Source of the DNA: Euglena gracilis
Taxonomy: Eukaryota; Euglenida; Euglenophyceae; Euglenales
Direction: 5' to 3'
Length of the DNA: 64,000 bases
Assembly (NCBI GenBank): GCA_039621445.1
Contig: CP154956.1
Location: forward strand, 83,944,474-84,008,473
This document shows positions 58,018-64,000 of this stretch, one piece after another (the first letter of the stretch is position 1; each line of letters opens with the position of its first letter). The translations under genes and the position numbers were made by a program. A model generated the notes under the pieces. It saw nothing but the letters and a program-made list of their open reading frames with translations. It had not been told where the DNA came from and ran no database searches.

Positions 58018-59429
58018 CTGCAGAGGACAATAGTTGGCATTGGCGACTGCTGGGGTCTCCGTCCAACAACCTTTGGGATTTCGAGTGCAGTTGAGTTGGA
58101 TGAAGCTTTGGGATGGACCTCAGCTTCACCAAAAGCCACGCCGAGATCAGAATGGAGGTTGAATCATGCACCTCCAGTTCTTGCTTTTTTTAAAAAAACA
58201 AAAAACTTGTTGTTGTTTTTTTGAGAAAAAAAACGGGCTAAAAAACATACTTCTTTGAAAAAGCAAAAAAAGAAATTTCTTTGGGGGTCACTGAGAGAGC
58301 CATAAACTCTGTGGGGTCACTGGCAGCCCGTGGTAGCTTCAGCTTTCAGAGTTGCTTGAATTTGGCAGGGTTACTGCAAATTGGAGGGGCTGCGGCAACC
58401 TCTGACCTGGAGGAGGGAATCAACGCACAAGGCAGTGAAGATTTGATTGACGACACGAAACAGTCCATCTCAGGCTACTTTAACTCTGGGTGCGGCAAAT
58501 GCCGACGACCCAGTGCATGCACGGCACACCGTCCTCTTCTGCAAGTGCACGAGCCAACTGCTCGTCAAGGTGTTGGTTTGCTGGGCAGTAAGCAAGATGA
58601 AACGGTCAACCTCTCCGAGAGAGGGATGCCAAAGGCAGAATTCTTTTTCGTTCCAAGGCTGCTGATGAAAATGTTGTTCATTGCAATTTATTTATATTCC
58701 ACACGTATGGAAAATAATGCCACAAACAGGTGACCAACCCCCCCATTTAAGGGCACGAGGTGTGTACATTATCGGACCGAGTGTCATGCCCTCATGGGTG
58801 TGACACTTATTTGGGCTTCCACCTACCCGAAAGCGGTTCATATGGAAAATGGCTTTTGGGGGTGCGCACTTTTTTGGACTTGACTTTTTGTACTTTCAGA
58901 CCCTCAGGGGTTTGACACTTATTTGGGCACTGCGCACTATTTGGGCACCGTGCACTTAAATGGGGGGTACAAAAATTCCTTCAAAAAGGAAAATCATGGA
59001 TTCTCTGGGAAAAAAAACAAGCAAATTTTCTTTAAAAAACCAAAACTTTTGTTTGCTGATTCAAAGGGAGGCTGGACCAGGGAACTTCTTGAGCCAGATC
59101 CCACCCTGACACCCGGGGAGCCAGCACCTTCTTTCCTGCCAGCACCTCCTAGCTGGGCTGTGGACCCCCCCCCTCGGGTCGAGTGGTATTCGCAAAAATA
59201 AAGTGTTCGCAGCCCAGTGAAGCCGGGGATAGACTGAAAAACTTTTCGATGATTTGAAATTTGATGCACAGAAGATTTTTTCAAAAAGGCATCAAAAAAT
59301 GGCCATTTTTCATCATTTGGATTTTCACCTAAAATTTTGGCTCCAACCCAGCTGGATTTGGACTTTTTGTATGTTTTCGGGTGCCAGCCGGACCAGCCCG
59401 GTAGTCCCACCCCCTCTGGACCAGGCTTT
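58018..59429. other. no gene seen; short repeats of an ACTTATTTGGGC word
   Basis: Probable intron or intergenic DNA. Between 58800 and 58960 the words GACACTTATTTGGGC and TATTTGGGCAC recur four times at irregular spacing, with GCAC flanks. Confidence 0.35.
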
Positions 59430-59760
59430 TTTTTTACCAACCCCGGGGGGAGGGGGGGGTCCGGAATGCCTTGGGGTGCCTGCCCGGCAGGCACTACCCC
59501 CCCCCCGGGGGGTCGGATTTCGGCCTGCGCCCAGGCACATTCCTTTGAAAATAGGCCATTTTTGGCTCCCCGGCGCCTCGGCGCCGGGGTCTGTGCTAGG
59601 GCACTTTTGGCCATGTGCCCTACCCCCCCGGGGGGGGGGGTCGGATCGGAAGTGCCTTGGAGTGCCTGCCCAGGTAGTCAGCCCCCCCCCCCGGGTGGGG
59701 TCAGCGCCACCTTAAAAAACAGCCTGCTCTGGACCCCCACCCCTGGGGGGGGGGGGGGCT
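59430..59760. repeat. degenerate G/C-run repeat, about 180-bp period
   Basis: Two diverged copies of a block made of a G run, TCGGA, GCCTTGGGGTGCCTGCCC (59470; compare GCCTTGGAGTGCCTGCCC at 59652) and a C run. A third G-run edge lies near 59745. Confidence 0.6.
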
Positions 59761-60117
59761 TTTGCACCAACCTTTTTCATTAGCACCCTTTTTTCCAGCC
59801 AGCACCTTACCGCAGCCAGCCAGCTGGACTCCCTGCCCCTCGGAGTTCCTTCAGAAATCCCCGGGCGGGGCATGTCGGGGGCACACCGACGCTCGGCGGT
59901 GCCGCCTCCAATGGAGGTATGGGCGGGTATTGAGCCAGTGCTGCCTGCTCCTGGGCGTGCAGCTCAACGGCCAGCAGCTCATCACTCAGCGCCTGGGAGT
60001 GGAGCGTGAGAAAGGCTCCCATCCACCTCGCATTGAGCAGCCCATGCCATTCCCTCCTCCATGGGCAGAAGCATCACCCCGATTGCTTCTTCCGTTTTAT
60101 CCCCTCCAATTCCCATG

Positions 60118-60233
60118 CCCACACCCACACCCACACCCACACCCATACACACACCCACACCCACACCCACACCCACACCCACACCCACACCCACACCCAC
60201 ACCCACACCCACACCCATACACACACCCATGCC
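60118..60233 (+). repeat. (CCCACA)n minisatellite, first copy
   Basis: About 18 units interrupted by CCCATACACACA variants. Translates as Pro-His or Thr-Pro strings that are not evidence of coding. Confidence 0.92.
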
Positions 60234-60249
60234 CGCTCCCCGCCTCACG

Positions 60250-61520
60250 CCAGCCCACCGTCCCCACCCTCCGTCAGTGGGAGATCTCCGACCGCGCAGC
60301 CCCCCGCCCCCCTCCAGGCCCCACGCCCACCCCGCCGCATGGCGAAGCCCGACGGCTGTGGCTGCGCTCCCGCCTCGACGAGCTCCTGCGCGATGAGATG
60401 GTGGCCTGCCCGGCCGCCTCCGGCTGCTCCGCCGTCGTCATCCTGGCCCTCTTCGAGTCCACCACTGGAGAGCCTTTCACCGCCTCCCCCCCCACACCGG
60501 TCAAGGACCGCGTGTCCGCTGTGGCTCGCGTGCTGAGCAACTTGCTGGCCGAGGCTGCCCAGATGCAGCCCCCCCCCCCTCTCGAGAGTCCGGCGTCAGG
60601 GCACGTTCTATTACAGCCGTGCCCCCAAGACCTCGCTGGGCGCGGACCGATGGAGACTCTCCACCCAAGCCCGTGAGGCCGCCCACCCCGCGGCCGCCCT
60701 CCACCACCGGATGACCTCCGCAGACTCCACCTTCGTCCCGTGGATCCGCGATCACCGCTCCCTCACCCCCGTACCCCCGGACCGGGGCGAGTGCAGCATG
60801 GCCCTGTTGCTGCTGTGGGAGATCGACCACGATCGCCCCTTCCCCTCCACCGGCGCCGACCCGTCCAAGATCCTGTCGGGCTTCACCCGCCGCCTCCAGA
60901 CCCGCGTGCGGCAGACCCCCGACCTGGACTGGTTCTTCCACAAGGACGTCCACCTCCCCCTCGCCCGGGGACTCCCGTGCTCCCACCACGTCCGTTGGTC
61001 GGTGCAGGTGGTGGAGCCCACAGCCGGAGCGGGCGCCGCATGGTACCACCGATTCGCGGCACACTGGCAGCTGTACCTCCGCAGCTTGCTGGCCCCCGCC
61101 CTCCCCCCGGCGACCCCGGCAGCCCCGATGTCCTTGCTCCTCCCGGCGCCATCGTCATCGCCCCCTCCAGCCCCAGCGTCCGGGACCGCGACAGTGCCAG
61201 CCGTCTCCGCGGACGCCCCCGCACCGGCAGACGCAGACTCCCACAGCCCGCCCGACCCAGGCCGGCCGCACCGTGCAGCCCCCAAACGTCGTGCGGTCTC
61301 CTCCGAACGCCGGCCTCCAACCCCAGCTCTCTCCGGCCGTCGACCGCCTGCCTCCCGCAGCCCCCTAGCCGCGGATGCCAGCTCCTCAGCACGCCGCCCC
61401 GCCCCGCTGCCGGCCGACCCACCCCCGCGGAAGGAGCAGGCCACCTTGGCCGACTGGATGCAGCCCGCTCGTCCCCGGCCGCCTCCCCATGGGCGTGCCA
61501 CGGAGGGCCCGCCCACCTAG
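60250..61520 (+). CDS. GC-rich unknown ORF, frame broken at a C run
   Basis: Frame 2 from about 60250 ([16 protein letters not shown]... [18 protein letters not shown]) to the C9 run near 60572, then frame 3 to TAG at 61518 ([53 protein letters not shown], Pro/Ala tail). One indel in the C run would join them; an intron is also possible. The tail has QATLADWMQ, loosely like a PCNA-binding box, a weak point. GC content and the long frames differ sharply from the AT-rich surroundings. No family recognised; origin by transfer or from a mobile element is possible. Confidence 0.4.
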
Positions 61521-61623
61521 CCCGGTGGGCCGGGGCGCGGGAATCGCGGCCTGGGTTCACGCCTAGGCCGTTGAGCCCACTCAGCGCCCGGTGATGGACA
61601 GCTCCATCGCCAACCGAGCCCCC

Positions 61624-61765
61624 CCCCCCCACCCCCACCCACAACCACACCCACACCCACACCCACACCCACACCCACACCCACACCCACACCCACACCC
61701 ACACCCACACCCACACCCACACCCACACCCATACACACACCCACGCCCACACCCACGCCCACGCC
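61624..61765 (+). repeat. (CCCACA)n minisatellite, second copy
   Basis: Same unit and the same CCCATACACACACCCAC variant order as 60118-60233, in direct orientation, about 1.4 kb away. Confidence 0.92.
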
Positions 61766-62716
61766 CATGTCCCCATGCCCACACCCACACCAAACTCGCA
61801 CCCACACCCAGACCCATGCCCATCCCCATTCCCATGCCCATGCCCATACCACACTGGCATTCTGCCCTCTGGCCACATCAAGAACACATACAAATCGGGG
61901 GATATCAGCTTGGGCGGTCTGTTTCCCACTCAACCCCTTCATCGGACACCTTGTTTGAATGCCTTGAAGAAGCCTTGCCAAAAGAGCACTTACTCCGATG
62001 TGTGAAAACAGACCATAAATGCACCTCTCCCAGGGCCAAGAACTTAAGTTGTTTTTGGTTGTTTGTTTTTGGCTTGTATGTTGAAAAAAAAAACTTCTGT
62101 TCAACTCCCTCCACCAGAGTGAGTTTTGGGTGTTCAAGGCACCCTTCATTCAATTGTTTTCCAGGCGGATGTTGTACGCCCAGCGAAGTCTCATTCCAGT
62201 CCAACAGCTGTGGTAAAAATGCCGCTCGGAGGAAATAGACTCAACTTCCCACCCATTTCTGAAAATAACTTCAGGAAAATGCTCCAGTGAGGATAAATCA
62301 ACCGAGTCACTGGCGCAAACTGTGCAAACAAAAGCTAAAAACCAGCTTCCACAATTGTGCAAAAAATAGTAAATTTCAATTGCCCGTGCAATTGCACAAT
62401 TGAGGTTCAAATCTCACATATGTGGAGGAGAATAAATCAGCACACCAACTTCCCCGCACAAACGTCCATACTGACCCAATATCCCATAAAATGGCAACGT
62501 TCCCTTTTTCACGGGAAAAGTCAGGAACAATCTTTTTACTCTGAAAACCCCCGAGACAGCCAGGACCACCCTGCCAAGAAAAAAACACCAACAAGGGGGT
62601 CTCACTTTGTTTCGCAGAGGATGGAAGCCAAAAAAATGTCACTTCGGTTGCACAAAAAAAGTCTAAAAACCTGAAGAAGTTGAAAGCTGAGAAAGGTGCT
62701 TCAAGGGAGGGAGCAC
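61766..62716. other. no recognisable gene
   Basis: Mixed composition; probable intron of the minus-strand gene. Open frames are short and lack splice context. Confidence 0.35.
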
Positions 62717-62805
62717 CATCAGTTCTCGGTGCTGTTTTTCCTGGTCGAAAACTGCGGCCGCCAGGGCTCGGTCGCTGGTCGTTGCCATCGCGCGCTCGTA
62801 CTCAT
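62717..62805 (-). CDS. internal exon candidate of a minus-strand host gene
   Basis: Acceptor CTCCCCGCAG, exon of 89 bases, donor GTGCTC. Encodes EYERAMATTSDRALAAAVFD then QEKQHRELM, a charged helix. It ends at a codon boundary, while the terminal exon at 58017 needs one base, so at least one more exon would lie between if both belong together. Confidence 0.45.
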
Positions 62806-64000
62806 CTGCGGGGAGAACGCACCGACCCCCACTGGCATGGACGGGCCATACTTTTGTTGTTGAACAAAAATACATCAAACATTTTCAGGCACAACCGTTG
62901 AAAGGAGCAAACCAGGTTCAATACAAGGGCAGGCGGGGAGGTGGGAGGACCCCACCCAAACCAGGCTTCTTTTAAGACCCCACCCACCCAGCCCAGCGCG
63001 GGACCTCCCCCAGGGGGGGACCTCCCCAACAATCGGGCTGTCTGAAAACATTTCCCAAAAATTTTCGGCGCTTTGCGCCGAAACCCACACCTGGGCCTCC
63101 GGCCCAGGCCCCCTAGGGGGGGTCCTGGCCCCAGACCCACCCACCCCCCCCCCCGCTCTCCCCAGGGCGAGGGGTCTTCTGACTCAAATGAAGCCTGGCC
63201 CAAACAGTGCCACGGCCAAAGTGGGCGATGTTCGGGTCGGCCGAAAATTCTCACCCCCAAAAATTCGACCCAAAATGCAATTTTGGGCACTTTTTGAGTT
63301 TGTCAAAATTCCCAATAAACTTTTGGCGCAAAGCGAAGTAAAATTCCTTGCAAGCAAAGCAAAATTTTCTTTCCGCCTTTCCGTTGGAAGGGGAAAAAAT
63401 TGGGGTAAGTCCTGGGTGCCACCCCACCCGGGTCGGTCTGGACCCCTTGACAGATGGGGTCTGGACCCCCCCAGTCAAGCAGGGGGCAACTCTCACCTAA
63501 AGCCGTGAAACCCTCCTTGTATTGAACCCTGGTACAAAGCACATTACTCATGAAAGGATTTCTGGCATTTGATCCTTCGGGAGAACTACACACGAACGAA
63601 ATGGTGCAAAAAGGCCGCTTCGAAGTTACCCATCCAACTCGTCACACATGGGCACCAAAACCATATTCTTCCTGGACCAAAACCCACCCACTTTTGAAAA
63701 CCCGCCCATCCACCCACAACCCCATCGAGTCATTAGGGGCAAGACCACCCGAAATTTGACAGAAACCGTCAGAAATTCTCCAGCCACCAATCTTGGTCCC
63801 CCTTCCCCCGTGAGCGTGGGGTGTGAGTCAGCCCAACCAGGCAGGAGGGTGGTTGCAGCCCAAACCCACCCACTCTCAGAAACCCACACACCCACCTGGT
63901 GGGGTCCAGCCACCAAACCCAACCCCGATTGTGTCGAGTGGCCGGTCGGAATGCGACGGGGCCGTAGTGAGTTGCTGGCTCGGGCCCGAAACGCTGGTCC
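62806..64000. other. no recognisable gene
   Basis: Contains pyrimidine tracts and G/C-run blocks (62930-63180) similar in texture to 59430-59760, and palindromic GGGGCCT-type words. No exon is supported. Confidence 0.35.

Noticed and set aside
61420-61480. PCNA-binding box in the 60-61 kb ORF tail (QATLADWMQ)
   Set aside because: The last aromatic position is Met and the context is low complexity; too weak to call.
60118-61850. His-Pro and Thr-Pro repeat proteins
   Set aside because: They are translations of the CCCACA minisatellites on both strands.

Overview
The window is repeat-rich nuclear DNA from a eukaryote. The evidence is a spliced BTB-domain gene with GT..AG introns, several tyrosine-recombinase (DIRS-type) retrotransposons, two very large Ty3/gypsy-type LTR retrotransposons with chromodomains, microsatellites and long G/C homopolymers. 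I see no bacterial-type operons. The species cannot be read from the sequence; an alga or other protist with an expanded genome is my inference.

Layout. From 1 to about 6 kb there are exons of a plus-strand BTB/POZ gene. From 6 to 10.7 kb I recognise nothing firm. DIRS-A (10757-15306) has both inverted terminal repeats (ITRs) and the internal complementary region (ICR), but its pol is broken by frameshifts. DIRS-B begins at 15592 and its other end lies at 56308. Its recombinase gene is hit first by a tRNA-like SINE candidate (18161-18434) and then, at 18764, by a second DIRS element, DIRS-C. DIRS-C ends at 55082, so 36.3 kb of later events sit inside a roughly 4.4-kb element. Those events are an internal inversion (breakpoints near 20990 and 54480), a small LTR element D (21302-36585, 4-bp target duplication), a 13.85-kb Ty3-type element E inserted in D's 3' LTR (22683-36532), and a 16.6-kb minus-strand Ty3-type element F inserted in the DIRS-C reverse transcriptase (37670-54265). 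From 56.3 to 64 kb there are scattered exon candidates of a minus-strand host gene, CCCACA minisatellites and one GC-rich unknown ORF.

Most notable systems. Element E encodes, in frame with gag and separated from it only by UGA-CGG, a compact cytosine-C5 DNA methyltransferase. Protease and RT-RNase H-integrase-chromodomain follow, each one frame back, then a membrane-segment/proline-repeat ORF. Element F keeps gag, a second zinc-knuckle module and pol in one frame, separated by UGA and UAG; the UAG is followed by an 8-nt spacer and a perfect 8-bp stem. F also has a Dam-like domain between protease and RT, two large unknown ORFs downstream of pol (1397 aa and about 450-527 aa), and coding DNA studded with perfect short palindromes. 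E and F both have near-identical LTRs and long open frames, so both look young.

How they relate. All three autonomous element types here (DIRS, E, F) carry a methyltransferase or methyltransferase-like domain. The nesting gives a relative order: B before C; C before its inversion (timing relative to D, E and F unknown), D and F; D before E.
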